Below, piece after piece: positions 44,188 through 56,036 of a DNA stretch of 64,000 nucleotides. The stretch comes from Cyanophora paradoxa (taxonomy: Eukaryota > Glaucocystophyceae > Cyanophorales > Cyanophoraceae). The notes under the pieces are model-generated. The model searched no databases. It saw nothing but the letters and a program-made list of their open reading frames with translations, and was not told the DNA's origin. The stretch lies in contig QPMI01000415.1 of the NCBI GenBank assembly GCA_004431415.1, positions 1-64,000 of the forward strand. Reading direction: 5' to 3'. The number at the start of each line of letters is the position of its first letter. Within the stretch, counting starts at the first letter, position 1. The position numbers and the translations under genes are program-made.

Positions 44188-44239
44188 CTGAAGTGTCCCC
44201 TACGTGTCATTCTAGAATGACACGTAGGGGACACTTCAG
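44188..44239. repeat. Perfect 52-bp palindrome
   Basis: CTGAAGTGTCCCCTACGTGTCATT followed by CTAG and the exact reverse complement. There is no spacer. It is followed by GGGGCAYGTYGGGGCAC-like short repeats to about 44360. Confidence 0.9.
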
Positions 44240-46263
44240 AGCATGGCATAGCGGGGCGGGGCACATCGGGGCATATGCATGGCGGTGGGGCATGGTTGGG
44301 CACGTTGGGGCACGTTGGGGCACGGCGGCGGGTTATGGTGGGGCACGTCAGGGCACGGCCGCAATTATTTCTGAAATCTCGTTCCAACAAGCGTTGCCCA
44401 GTGAAAGAGTGATATATGAGGCTTGTTTAAGCCTTTATAACAAAAAGGGCCACTGACTTGCCGTGCGCGTCAGTTGGGTCCGGGGAAGGGAATTTAACCT
44501 CGGCGCCGCGGCGAATCCGATGATCTGAAGATGTATACGTATACGTAGATACCGATCTTGAGAACAGGGACTTCAGGAAAGGAGCGTTAACAATTGCAAA
44601 GCCGCTGAGCTTGAGGAAGAAACTTAAGCTTGAAATGCAGAACTTAAGCTTAAGCTTCAGAGCCCTGAGAGAGGGCGGTCATCGAGCTGGAGGCTAGGGC
44701 AGAGGTAGGGCGCGGGCCCCCCCGGGGGCGGGGGATGGCTCGCAGGGCGCGGGCCGCCGGGGGCGCGCGGGGGATGGCTCGCACAGGCGGGGGATGGTGT
44801 GCTCCCGCGCAATCGAACCGCGGCCGTCGCGCGCGTGAGGCCCTGAGGCGCGGCGGGAGCACGGGTGCGCGTGTGCGCGGGTGTGCGGCTTGCAATTACC
44901 TAGAGGCTGGCCTCAAGCTCCGCGCGCGCGCAATCTGCATGCGCGGGCAAGCCTGGGCGCGGGCGCAGGGACGCTGCTCGAGCTCATGATCACGCTCCGC
45001 TCATGATCGGATATCATGATCAGAAAGCGGCCGGCAGCGGCTGCGCAGCGCTAGCGGGCCAGCTCAGCGGCTAGTGCGACCGGCTTAAGCTTGTGGCCCG
45101 CTCGCGCGCGGTCGGAGCGGCTGTGGCGTGCGCGGCTGGCGCGGCTAGCGTCAGCAGATCTAGACTGCCGCGCGCGCGAGAGGCGTGACAGTTCAGATCA
45201 TCGGCACAAGAGCGCTGAGAGCGCGCGAGCTGAAGAGGAAGCGGCCGGATCCCGGAGGGAGAAAGCGGCCTGCGTTGCGTCGCGCGAGAGGCTTGACAGT
45301 TGAAGCCGCGGCCGGCGCAGAGCTGAAGAGGAATGCGAGTGCGCTAGTGCGACTGGCTTGTGGCCGAGCTCGGGTGCGTTGACCGTGTCGAACCGAGCCG
45401 AGCTGTGGCGTGCGCGGCTGGCGCGCGGGGCTAGCGATAGCTGCAGCAGAGTGCAGTTGAGCGCTATCCGATCATCGGATCGCGAGCTGTGCGGGAGTGA
45501 GAAAGCGGCCGGGCGGGGCTGGCGGCGCGGGGGGGGGAAGTGGTAGGGGGGGTCCGTAAAAAGACTTTCCGCAGGGTAAGTTCGCACTCTCCAATGCGAT
45601 TGGCTAGCACGCGCGGCGTCCTCCTACGCGACCGCGCTCGCGCCCGACCTCGCTCTTGCAGTACGGAATGTCGAGCATGATGCAAGCATTGACCTCGAAC
45701 TGGTCCGGCCCGTATATCTGCTCCATGTGCCTCGCTGGACCCCTTTTTGTCCCGGGTGTTGGTGCCTGTTCCTGGAACACCCTTTGGTCGGACGGGACCG
45801 GGAGACACGGTTTCGGGGTCCCCTGGGGATGGGCTTTCAGCGTGTACCGCGCGGCCCGGGTTTTGCGGAGGTCGGGGAAATGGGATTTGGGGTAGGGTTG
45901 GGCCCGAGGGACAGGGACAGGGGAAGTGATTTTCCCTTCCCCAAATATACATGATGCTATTAAGTAGTAATGGAGTCACACACCGAGGTCAGTTTTCATG
46001 ATGACAGATTTGGTTGACACTCAGTCGTTAGGTTTGAGAGCTCGTCAGACATTTCGGCGGGTTCTTACGGGTTATGTTACTTTGCGAGTCCCGAACTTTT
46101 TATATATCCTGAAAGCCCTTTTCATTGTCGTTCTTATGATGTAATTTTATTTAATAGACCTGAATTCCATCAAAAGATATTCAGTTCGAAAAGAAACCAA
46201 TGTGGATGGCACATGCTGCCCTGGTCTCGCTCTTGCCATCCCCCTAGGGCCCGCGAACCCCGG
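44240..46263. other. Host intergenic DNA, no gene seen
   Basis: GC-rich sequence with CGCGCG tracts and AAGCTTAAGCTT words. A lower-GC island of about 270 bases at 45945-46215 has no recognisable coding content and may be a separate insertion. Several open frames exist, but none shows a domain or codon pattern that I can support. Confidence 0.4.
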
Positions 46264-46830
46264 CTCATCTTATACATTATGAATCCATGTATAATACATG
46301 TTGTTTCCCAGTGCTCCGACGCAGGCGCGGGGCCCGCCCTGGGGAGAACGGGCGCGGTTCCGCGGGCCCATCCCCTCATGTGCCCCCCCCCCACTCCGTC
46401 GAGGCCGGCCTTGTGCCTCACGCGCGGCTCCCCCGGCTCATCTTATACATTATGAATCCATGTATAATACATGTTGTTTCCCAGTGCTCCGACGCAGGCG
46501 CGGGGCCCGCCCTGGGGAGAACGGGCGCGGTTCCGCGGGCCCATCCCCTCATGTGCCCCCCCCCCACTCCGTCGAGGCCGGCCTTGTGCCTCACGCGCGG
46601 CTCCCCCGGCTCATCTTATACATTATGAATCCATGTATAATACATGTTGTTTCCCAGTGCTCCGACGCAGGCGCGGGGCCCGCCCTGGGGAGAACGGGCG
46701 CGGTTCCGCGGGCCCATCCCCTCATGTGCCCCCCCCCACTCCGTCGAGGCCGGCCTTGTGTCTCACGCGCGGCGCCCCCGGCTCATCTTATACATTATGA
46801 ATCCATGTATAATGCATGCTGTCGCAGCCT
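46264..46830. repeat. 173-bp tandem repeat, three full copies plus a partial
   Basis: The word CTCATCTTATACATTATGAA starts at 46264, 46437, 46610 and 46782. Each unit has an AT-rich part (TATACATTATGAATCC, ATGTATAATACATG) and a GC-rich part with a C-run. The last step is 172 because the C-run is one shorter. Copies are nearly identical, so the amplification is recent. The 421-codon frame across it is spurious. Confidence 0.9.
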
Positions 46831-46929
46831 CGCCGGGCCGGCCCGGGCCCGCTTGGCGCAGCAGCCCGCCCTGGGGGTGGACGGGGCCGGGGGCCCGCAG
46901 GGCACGCCACGGCCGGGCGCCCGGGCCCG

Positions 46930-47430
46930 CTGCCGAGCACCTGCGAGCTGTATACGCAGCTGGGGAAGACAGGGGCCGGGGGGGCCGGAGGGCGTGCCGG
47001 GGCCCAGGGCGTACGCGTGCCGGGCGGCGGCGGGGATGGGTGGGGCCGGCGCCTGCGCCAGCGTGCTGCATGCGCAGCTGGGGGAGGAAGGGGCCGCGGG
47101 GGCCGTGGGGCGTGCCGGGGCCCAGGGTGTGGCAGGCGGCGGCGGGGGGTGCATATGGATGGGGCCGGCGCTGCAGCTGCGGGCTGCATGCGCAGCGGTG
47201 GAGGGGGTGCAGGGGCCGGGCCGGGGGACCGCGGGACGTGCCGGGGCCCAGGGCGTGCCGGGCGGCGGCCCGCGGCAGGGGATGGGAGGGGCCCGGCCGG
47301 CGCTGCCGCAGTGCGGGCTGCACGCACAGCTGGTGGGATGCAGGGGCCGGGGGCGCGCGGGGCGTGCCGGGGGGCGGCGGCCGCGGGGGTGGTCGGGGCC
47401 GGCACTGCGGGCCTGGGCTGCATGCGCAGT
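46930..47430. repeat. GC-rich minisatellite, ~100-bp imperfect units
   Basis: About five imperfect units share GCTGCATGCGCAGCTG, GGGGCCGGG and GGCGTGCCGGGGCCC words. The reverse complement of this family occupies 43220-43500. It belongs to the inverted duplication. Confidence 0.7.
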
Positions 47431-48700
47431 TCATTATGCCAGGCCAGGCCTAGGCCTAGGGACGCGCGGATACGTGGCCCTGGCGCGCGCGTCGACGCCG
47501 CCGGGCCGCGCGCGCGCCGCTGCGAGGCTCGCGCCAGCTAGCGAGCCTGCTGCGCTGTCCTAGCTAGGTCTGTAGCTGCTTCGATCCGGGCTGCGAGCGC
47601 TCCCTGGGCTCGCGCACTGCGCCGAGCTCCAGACTAGCGCTGCTGGAGCTAGCTAGCGGCTGCTAGCCTAGTAGCCCGCGCGGCTCTAGCGCTAGCCCTA
47701 GCTAGAGCGCTCCTAGCTATATAGCTAGCGCTAGCTAGCCGTGCCTGGCCCATGGCAGCTTGCGCCGGCATATCGAATCGATGTGCGCGCCCATTGGCCA
47801 GATCTCGTGTGACTCATGGGCCGCGGCACAGCCGGCACACCATGGCCAGGACACACAAGCAGGGGGGCTCCGCCCCCCCCGCACCCCCCCCGCTTGCTAG
47901 CTGGGTACAGACGGTACAGCACAGCTCGTTTTATTCCCCATGGCCAATCGACTCGACATGCCCGTTGTATGGGCAAGGGCAGCCGGCGATCACGATGGGT
48001 ACGCCCACCGTAGATTTTTAAAAAAACAAAACGATAACTTTTCACGTATTCTTTTATAAAATATGAGTCATTATTATACTAATACCTGTTCAAAACTTAA
48101 TTGCTTAATAACTTTCGATGGGATCACCATTTTGTGCTAATTTAAAAGATCCATGAAGGTAATTTGACCAATCGCCAAATCTCCCGAGTTTCAGACTGAA
48201 GCTTTTTGACTGGACTCGCTGTAGTAATATATTGGCATTTTCTGCCAGCGAAAGGGTCCCATACTGTTGTAAACGATTGGCATTTCCTGCCAGCGAACGG
48301 GTCCCATGGCATTTTCTGCCAGCGAAAGGGTCCCATGGGTACACTAAACCATAGTACTACGCAGACTGAAACCGCTTGTTTTTTTCCTACTCAACAAATG
48401 AAAGAGACAAATACACCATTGGTCAATGTTTCCAGTGGCATTGTTTTGCTTCCCCAAGCTCAGACAGGCCATAGTTTGCAGGTCACAAACGTCAAATTCG
48501 GCAGCAAAAGGTAAGTTAGAATATCCTAGTTTCAAAATCCCAGCCTGGCCTGGTAGTGTGGTGAAAAGGTACTATAGTTCATTGTACTACTGTTATGGAT
48601 GATCAAACTTGAAAACAACACGAGGCCTGGTGTGGAAAAGTGATTTCCACACGGGTATCATTTCCACACGGAACATATGCACATGCCATGACTCTCATCA
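47431..48700. repeat. Right arm of the large inverted duplication, split by an insertion
   Basis: 47431-47860 mirrors 42830-43215. The match resumes at about 48594-48690 (ATGGATGATCAAA, GAGGCCTGGT, TTTCCACACGGGTATC), mirroring 42740-42830. Between them about 740 bases (47860-48593) interrupt the arm. The insert contains AT-rich sequence, three GCCAGCGAAMGGGTCCCAT words (48247-48332) and a frame ending in a possible splice donor at 48511. No gene is called in it. Confidence 0.7.
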
Positions 48701-48889
48701 CTGAGTCATCAGTGATGCGCGCGCAGTTTCAAGAGTTTCTCGCGATCCGATGATCGCAACTTTTGTTTCGCAAGTTCGGTGGCAACTTCAAGCCTAGCCT
48801 TACGGTACGGTGGCAACTTCAAGCCCAGCCTTGATCATGACTCTGTGAAGCTTCGGATTCAAATTCCAACTCATGATCAATTGCTAGCT

Positions 48890-49070
48890 ATACGTGGGCC
48901 TAGGGCGGGGCGGGCGGCCCGCATGCGCATGCGCAGCGGGTCGGCCACCTCCGCCGCGTCGCTCCCGCATGCAGCCGCAAGCTTAAGATCTAGAGCCTCC
49001 TCGAGGGCGGGGCCGGGGACCCCCGCAGGAGGGAGGCGGCGCCGGCGGCCGCGGGGAGGCCGATCGCGAA
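48890..49070 (-). pseudogene. Fragment of the F-box/LRR gene
   Basis: It matches about 54565-54700 of the F-box/LRR gene (GGGCGGGGCGGGCGGCCCGCAT start, then GTCGCTCCCG, CCTCCTCGAGGGC and GGCGGCCGCGGGGAGG) with small palindromic replacements such as GCATGCGCATGCGC. It is too short and altered to code. Confidence 0.65.
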
Positions 49071-49989
49071 GCCTCATTTCGCGTACCCCGACCTGGAGAG
49101 AAAGTAGGTGGCGGGCTCCTGCCCGCTGGGCGCCTCTCCGGCTGCCGCGAATCGCCTCGGCGGCGCCTCCATCCCTCCTTTAGCTGGTTAGCCGCGCGTC
49201 CGTTAGGAATCCGCTCCGTGGGTCGGTTCGGCGAGCCACTCCAGCGGACACCAGCGGCGGCTTTAGCAGCTGCTCTCTCGTTCAGCCCAAGCACTTCTCT
49301 GCGGTAGCGATCGGCCGCCCGCGGCTATGGGGTCGGCGACCTGCGCTGCGCCCGCGCAGATGATCGTCGGTCGTGTGAGTGCACGCCCGCGTCGCGGCCG
49401 TGGGCGTCGCGGCCGCACAGATGCTTGGATTCCTGGCGAGGCGATGTGCTTCTGAGCACTCGGGCGGCCCGGGGCCTCCCAACCCCCGCCGCAGCGGATT
49501 CCGCGTGCGCACGCGCGCCAGCTGGAGGAGGTATCTCTCGGCCGAGGAGCACAGCTTGCTGGTCTCGGCTGGCGACGCTGTGCGCCCGCCGGTTTTCACC
49601 CGGGCTCTCACGGGCTCCGGTTTCCGGCCCTCCCTGGGGTTAGCTGGCTTTGTTCCCTTAGTGTGCATCTTCCCTATCAGATGGAGGGCTATAGTTCAGG
49701 CTGCGCGGCTCCAACCCCATATCCTCGCTTATACCTGGGTTCTCTCCTGTAGGCTCCCACGTCTTGAGGGGGGTTATGGTTGCTCTGTCCTGATTTGGCT
49801 CTCTAGGTAGGAGTAAGTAGCGTTGCTAGGTGTGTGTAGGTCGCTTTCCTCAGTACAATAGCTCCACCCTGTCCGGTTTCTGATGGCTAGCATTGCGCCT
49901 TAGCCTAAATTGTTACCTTTCGACATGACACAGTCAGACACCCCAGTTACATCACTAGCTGTACTGTCTCGGTGTGTGCGAATTCAGTG
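49071..49989. other. Host DNA, no gene called
   Basis: Moderately GC-rich. Open frames on both strands (48983-49294, 49282-49668 minus; 49379-49810 plus) lack recognisable domains. Unlike the palindrome-dense parts it looks like ordinary coding-grade sequence, so an unrecognised exon is possible. Confidence 0.4.
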
Positions 49990-50300
49990 ATGAGCCGATC
50001 GCGAAGCCTAGGCCAGGGCCCCGCCGCCTCCGCCGCCGCCCGCAGCGCGGGGCCCCCTCCGGGGAGCAGCGCCAGCGTCAGGGAGATCTAGAGCTCGAGG
50101 GACGCCCCCCCCCCCCCGCTTCCCCCCCCCTTCCCCCCCCCCCCCCCCCCCCCCCCGAGGAGCAGCGCCAGCGTCAGGGAGAGCCCGAGGGGCGCCCGGC
50201 GGCCGCGGGGGGCTTCAAGGCTTCCCCCGGCCCCGGCCCCTCCCCCGCCGGCGTGCACGTGCCTGCACCTGCAGCCTGCAGCTGCGCATGCGGTCGCCTA
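49990..50300 (-). pseudogene. Second fragment of the F-box/LRR gene
   Basis: It matches about 54250-54390 of the F-box/LRR gene (CGCCGCCCGCAGCG, GGGGCCCCCTCCGGGGAGCA, GCGCCAGCGTCAGGGAGA, CCGCCGGCGTGCACGTG). The GAGGAGCAGCGCCAGCGTCAGG part occurs twice around a C-run at 50107-50155. The order relative to the 48890 fragment is swapped compared with the intact gene. Confidence 0.65.
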
Positions 50301-51189
50301 GGCCCAGCCGCCTAGACTGCAGGCCCGCATGCGCAGCAGCCGCACCGGTACTGTAAGGCTATTATTTTAGACGGGTATTAATATAGACGTCGGCGCGGAT
50401 AGACGAGGTAACCCATTAGTATTCGTCTAACTTAATCCTCGCCTAACTGTCCCTCAATTTGCAAGGTATACCATATATATATTACCGTTTGTATGGAGCG
50501 ACCAGCAGCCTATAGCTAACTTTGTCCACATCTATTGTGGTGGGTGGGCAAATTAAACGTCGACGTCGAAGTTAAAACCCGTCTATATAATACTGTAAGG
50601 CTATTATTATTGACGGGTTTAAAATTCGACGTTTGCTCGGGGGGGGAGGGGGGGGAGGAGGAGGGGGAGGGGGGGGGAGGGGGGGCTACTCTAGATCTCG
50701 TGCTCGGGCTGGGCTCGTGCTAGCGCTGGATCTAGTTCTGCTGAAAGGGAAAGAAGGCGGTCGAGCTGAGCTGTCGGGAAAGAGTCGGTTTGCCAATTGC
50801 AAGTTGGGCTTATAATTACAAACGTGCTAGTCTGGTGTTGGAAGCGGAAAAGGAAGAGGAAATGAAACGGTCGAGCTGGGCTATCTGGGAAGAATTTGCT
50901 AGGGATTACAAGCCGCTGAGCGTGTTAATTATAATCTGGTTTTGTGTGGGCTTTTCTATTGGGTACAACGGTATCGTAGTATACGTACTAGTACTACGTC
51001 GCCGCGTCGACGTCGGCGGTGAGGCCGCTCGCGATCGGGGGCGCTCCCTCCTGGCCATGGGCGGCGGCCGCGGCGGGTCTCTCGGCGAGAAGTGGAGGCG
51101 TGTCGGACCGGTGCCGGGCCGAGCCGGGGGCGTCGACGCCGGCGTCGCCGGGCCGGGGCCGGGGGGGGGACGCCAGCCGCCCCCGGGCC
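50301..51189. other. Host intergenic DNA with a direct repeat
   Basis: TACTGTAAGGCTATTATT followed by GACGGGT occurs at about 50349 and 50592, about 243 bases apart and flanking AT-richer sequence, perhaps a small transposon. A G-rich run lies at 50639-50686. No gene is seen until the Fringe-like gene that ends at 51190. Confidence 0.45.
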
Positions 51190-51568
51190 CTAGGCCTCCA
51201 GCGCCCTCTCGGCTGCTCCTTCCTCGGCGGCCGCGCGCCGCGCCGCCTGCAAGAAGCGGGAATTTGAGGGGGGGGATAGAGAGGAGGGGGGTACGCCGCG
51301 GCGAATTCGAACCTGCCAGGGCCGGAACTCGGCGAGGGTCGCGTAGGACACGGGGGCCCCCCCGCCCCTCGAGACGAACGCGTGCAGGTCCCGGACGTCC
51401 TATAAACGTGTACCCCTCCCAGATCTTCACGCCAGACTTCCACGGGGGGAAGAGGGGGGTACGTACGTTGGGGTCATGGCGGTGGAAGGATACGGGGAAC
51501 TCGTTCGGGTACTCCCGTGCGTGCCCGTGCCACCGCTCCCGCGCCGCCTGCGTGCAGGGGTACGTGTG

Positions 51569-51620
<52 letters not shown>

Positions 51621-53371
51621 CGCGGGCATTCCGCCCCGCCCCGCCCCGGCCCGCCCCGCGCAAACCGGGTCCGAGGCATTGCCCCCCCCGGGGGCTGCCT
51701 GGACGATGTTGTCGATGTTGCTGCCTGGAACCTGCGGGGGGTACGCGCCGAAAGCTGGAGGGGGGGGGGGGGGGGCGGCCAAGCGCTCGAACCAGCCGCC
51801 CTGGCGCGGGGAGGTCGGATCGAGGGGAGGGGTATAGTGAATGTCGTGGAGGGCGGACCTTCGCCAGGTCGGGGCTGGGCCCGCCCATCATCTCGACGCA
51901 AATGCCGACGCGGCTGTCCCCGTACCTGTTTTTAGAACATCAGCACTAGTTCTGAATTAATCTATAAATAAAAGGAAGCGAAGCGAAGTAAATTAATCAG
52001 AAACAGTTTGAATTCGAATTCTGAACTTCTTATTAAGAGAAGCGCAATTGTACATGTTAATTAGAGGGCGCAGAGGGCGCACGCGATGTGGGCGAGCCGC
52101 TCGATGCACTCGTCGAGCCGCTTGTGCAGGCGCTGCATGAGCGGCGCGCTCAGCAGGTAGCCCCCGCCGCCCTGCCCGAACTGCGAACGAAGTCAGCTGA
52201 GTCGGCCTGGCAGGAAGCCGAACGCGGCTCGCGAGGGGAGCTGGGGCAAGGGCCACGCGCCCACGTGCCTCCGTCTCCGTACTGGTTCACCTGGGCCGAG
52301 CCCGAGCGGGCACCTTTATCAGGGCCTAGGAAGAAGAATCCGAAGGCGGAGGGGTACGCACCTGCCCGACGTACTCCTCGCGGCTGGCGTTCAGGCGCCG
52401 CGTGAAGTTCAGAAGGTTGGGTACGATCACGAACTGGAGCGCCAGAATCATGATCAGGAGCGACATTTCACAGCGGGCGAAAATCAAAGCGAGATTCGAT
52501 CCAGCAAGCGCTAGCGCAGCACCGTGTCGTCGTCCGCTCGCATGTACCTGGGATCGAAAGTCACTCGGGCGCGCCGCGGACCTGCGGCGGGACTGAGGGA
52601 GCGGTGCGCGGACCACTTCTTGTTCGGGTGGAGCTCGTAGAGGCGCTGGAGGGCGGGCAGGTCCTTCCAGGCTCCGCCCCCCCCGAAGCGCTCGCTCGGC
52701 TGCGGCCTCAGCACGTGCGCGCCTGGGAGGCGCTCCTGAGGCGAGCGAGCGCTTTGAGCGCGCGGCCGCGGGACGAGCCGACTCGGCGAGCCGAACAGGG
52801 CGCGCGGGGGCCCGGCGCGTCTGACCGTGGAATCCGAGAAGTATTCAAGAGCACTCAGCTGGCGGCTGCGCGGCCGGTATGTCTAGTGCTGGGAACACAT
52901 GTACAAGATATCAACTGCAGCGCACCCCCACGTCGCTCGGATGGCGCTGGTTCTCGTCTCGTGGAACTAGACGCCCGACAGCGCGGATCGGCCGCGGCAA
53001 AACAGAGCCCATTGTACAAGCGCAGGTCGTCGCACCTGGGGGGCCGTAAGCACAGCCACTGCGAGCTCGTCCTCTCGGTCCAGGGAGAGCTGCGGGACCG
53101 GAGGAGTGAACAACGAGCTCGAGGGCGGATCGGAAGCGGACGGCTGGGGCGGATTTAAACAGCTAAAGCTAGCGCTGATCATCGGATGTACCGGCGCAAG
53201 GAAGCGCCCCCGGAAGTCCTGCAGCGCCGAGCGCCGGCGCGACCCGGCGCGCGGGCTCAATTGCAATTCTAGATCTTGCGCGACCAATTGCAAGAGCTGT
53301 ACAAGCAGCAGCGCGAAGAGAGATGCAATTGCGAGGGACGCGAGCAGCCGGGCGGGCCTCGGCCGCTTCAT
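51190..53371 (-). CDS. Fringe-like glycosyltransferase, paralogue A (multi-exon)
   Basis: It starts at 53371 with an N-terminal basic stretch and one membrane span (LLASLAIASLFALLLVQLL), the type II Golgi topology. Exons recognised in order: DREDELAVAVLTAPQVRRPALVQWALF near 53080; FGGGGAWKDLPALQRLYELHPNKKW near 52650; YMRADDDT (metal-binding DDD) near 52540; FVIVPNLLNFTRRLNASREEYVGQ near 52400; FGQGGGGYLLSAPLMQRLHKRLDECIERL near 52130; YGDSRVGICVD near 51900; a final exon ending at the stop 51190-51192. The family (GT31/Fringe) adds sugars to proteins in the Golgi. Introns are short, and one carries a GA microsatellite (51571-51618). Exon edges are approximate. It duplicates the gene at 56206-58220 in inverted orientation. 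Confidence 0.75.
51571..51618. repeat. (AG)n microsatellite
   Basis: An uninterrupted AG run of about 47 bases within an intron of Fringe-like paralogue A. Paralogue B lacks it. Confidence 0.95.
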
Positions 53372-54176
53372 CCAGCCTCTGGTGACTCTGGTGAGTCTGG
53401 TCTCAATTCTGAGCGAAGCGAATTAAGGAGAGACTTAATGAGGCGGTACTACGGTATACGTATGTATATACGTATACGTATATTCTGCCGCAGTGACTCG
53501 GTGACGGCGTGACGGCGTGACGGCGTGACGCCGTGACGGACCCGAGGTTGCATGCGAACTTGGAATTCGAATTCGAACGGCGCGCGCCGCGCCGCGCCTA
53601 CCGTAGTACTAGTACGGCATAACTGATGCGCGCTCGCTCCAGATCCACAAACGCGACGGCGCGGCAAAGTGATCATCCGATGATCATGCTTCTGCCGACC
53701 TGCTCATGAGCTCGTCGCCCAGCTCGGCCCGGCGGCCGGGCAGCCGACATCGCCAGCTTGCGCATGCGCAGCACTGCAGCAGAGGCAGATCTAGACTTAA
53801 TTTCACGTATCGATATCCGGGGCAGAGGCAGACTTGAAATAGGCAGAAAGGCAGCAGGCAGCCGGACCGCGCCCCAGGCTCCTCACTGGCAGCGCCGACT
53901 CAGAGTGCCTCAGCGCCGAGTCCGACGGTCAGCGGCTGCAGGGCAGCTCATGATCAGGCTGCTCAGCGGCTCAGCGGCAGCTCACCGAGATCTAGAGTCG
54001 CGCGGGCGCAGCTGCACAGGCAGCGCTAGCACAGTGCAGCGCTCAGTGCGCCGCTCACCGGTACCGTGACTGAGTCACTGCCAGGCTGAGTCAGCGGTTC
54101 GCGATCGCGACTCGGCGAGTCGCAGGCCCGGGGACTCCACAGCAACGTCTAGATTTCCATATGCATGGCTACTGCT
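53372..54176. other. Host intergenic DNA, no gene seen
   Basis: Contains GTATACGTATGTATATACGTATACGTATA near 53453, a GACGGCGT run (53502-53535) and many palindromic words. It separates paralogue A from the F-box gene. Confidence 0.45.
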
Positions 54177-56036
54177 CTACACATCCGGCCCCGGATCGCT
54201 CTCGTCGCCGTCCTCGGACTCGACGACGAGGCGGGCGTCCCAGCGCGGCCGGAGGGGCGCCAGCGCCGCCTTCGCCGCCGCCCGCAGCGTGGGGCCCCCT
54301 CCGGGGAGCAGCGCCAGCGTCAGGGAGAGCTCGAGGGGCGCCTGGCGGGGGGCGTCCCCCGCCGGCGTGCACGTGGCCGCGGCGAGGGCGGCGTACCCCC
54401 CCAGGTCGTCCCCCGGGCCGGCTGCGTGGCTTAAAGCGAGGCTTCGAAGGCGGGGCGCGCCGGCGCCGGCGGCGATATCGATGGCGGCCGCGATCTCGGA
54501 GGCCTCGGCGGCGCCCAGGGGCCGCCGGGCGGGCGCCCCAAACTCTGGGCCGGCGCGCCAGCGGCGGAGGGCGGGGCGGGCGGCCCGCATCAGGTCGGCC
54601 GCCTCGCCGCCGTCGCTCCCGCGGCCGAACGAGTCCACCCACAAATCGACCTCCTCGAGGGCCGGAGACCTCCGGAGGAGCGCGGCGGCGGCCGCGGGGA
54701 GGCCGGGGGCGAGGGCCCCGGCCCCGGCCCCGGGCGCAGGGTAGTCCTGAAGCTCGAGGGAGAGCTCGCGGAGGCGGGGCAGGCGCGCCAGGCCGGGCAG
54801 CGCCCCCGCCGCCGTCTCGTCCACCTGCGGCCGAGCTGAGTGAGACTGCGGCCGAGCTGAGTGAGGGGGGTACGCGCGCGCCGCGATCGCGAGGGACTCG
54901 AGGAGGGGCGGGGCGGCCGCGGCGAGTGCGGCCACTGCGGGGCCGTCCAGGGCCATGCTGAGCTCGGAGGGGTACTGGAGGGCCGAGCGGCCCTCGCCCG
55001 CCAGCCGCAGGGCCCGCAGGCCCGCGACGAGGGGCGAGGAGGCGAGCGAGGCCACCGCGCCACCGATCGGGCAGCCTGCCGCTCGCGTTACCAGAGGAAG
55101 GGGGGGGAGAAGACGTGGGGGGTACGGGTACCTGGGAAGTCGGCCATTTCCGAGTCGTAGAGGATCGAGAGGGAGCGGAGGGGCCAGGGGAGGCGGGCCG
55201 CCCTTTCGATGCAGCGGTCGCTTGCCACGCGCAGGGCAAGGGCCGAAAGACGCGGGCAGGCCCCGGCGGCCTCCAGGGCGGGGGGCAGGGACTCGTGCAG
55301 CCAGACGCCGCAGCTCGGCGGGGGTACGATCTCCAGCGTCTCGAGGGCGTCGAGTCCGGCGAGGAGGGGGGGTAGGCGCTCCTCGGGGGGGTCGAGCCAG
55401 GTGCGCGCCCCGCAGGCGGGGGGCCGGATCCGAAGGGCGGCGAGGGCGGCGCGGGCCGGGGCGGAGTGCGCCGCGAGGCAGCCCCGCAAGAACGACTCCA
55501 GCTCCACCTCGGAGGGCTCCGGTACCCCCCCATCGCATCCCAGGTCGAGGGTAAGGTCGCGCAGGGCGGCGGAGGCGGGCGGAAGGCGGAGGAAGGCGGT
55601 CACAGCCTCGAGGGGCGCGGTGCCGGCGGCCGGCGGCGAGGCGAGGAGGTCGGGGCCCACGGCAAGGGCCAGGCGCTCGATGCGCGCCCCGCGCAGCGCC
55701 ACGCCGGCCTCGGCGAGGGCCGCGAGCCACCGGAGGCGGCGGGAGCTCCAAGCAGTCGGGTCTTCGCGCTCAGCCACGATCTGCAGGCGCAGCGCGACTG
55801 GCCAGCGGACGTTCGGGAGGAGGCCGCGCCACCGCCGGCACACGCCCCCGATGGCGCCGCGCCCGTACGCGCTCGCAATTCCAACGTGCCTGCGCAGCCG
55901 CGCGCGTTTGACGTACGCGTCGTCCTTGCAATTGGCTTGCGGCGCGGACGGCGCAGGCGGCAGGGAGCGCGTACGCGAAGACAAGTTGCAAGATGTCGTC
56001 CGGCAGCGCGTCCGCGGAGCCCGGGCCCGCGTCCAT
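54177..56036 (-). CDS. F-box/leucine-rich-repeat protein
   Basis: It starts at 56036 with LPDDILQLVFAYALPAACAVRAA, an F-box helix. After a first intron (edges not resolved, about 55880-55960) VCRRWRGLLPNVRW completes the F-box. A long run of LRR-like units follows (LRDLTLDLG, LSALALRVAS, LRSLSILYD, LRALRLAGEG, LRELSLELQD, LRSLALSHA). An intron at about 55083-55132 joins DFP to GCPIGG in phase. It ends DGDESDPGPDV at 54177. F-box proteins bring substrates to SCF ubiquitin ligases, and the LRR part would bind the target. It is very Ala/Pro/Gly-rich, as are its neighbours. It stands between the two Fringe-like paralogues, and fragments of it lie at 48890 and 49990. Confidence 0.7.

Noticed and set aside
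46298-47563. 421-codon plus-strand frame
   Set aside because: It crosses the 173-bp array and the GC-rich minisatellite; repeated composition only.
54161-54961. 266-codon Arg/Pro/Gly-rich plus-strand frame
   Set aside because: Antisense of the F-box/LRR gene in a GC-rich region.
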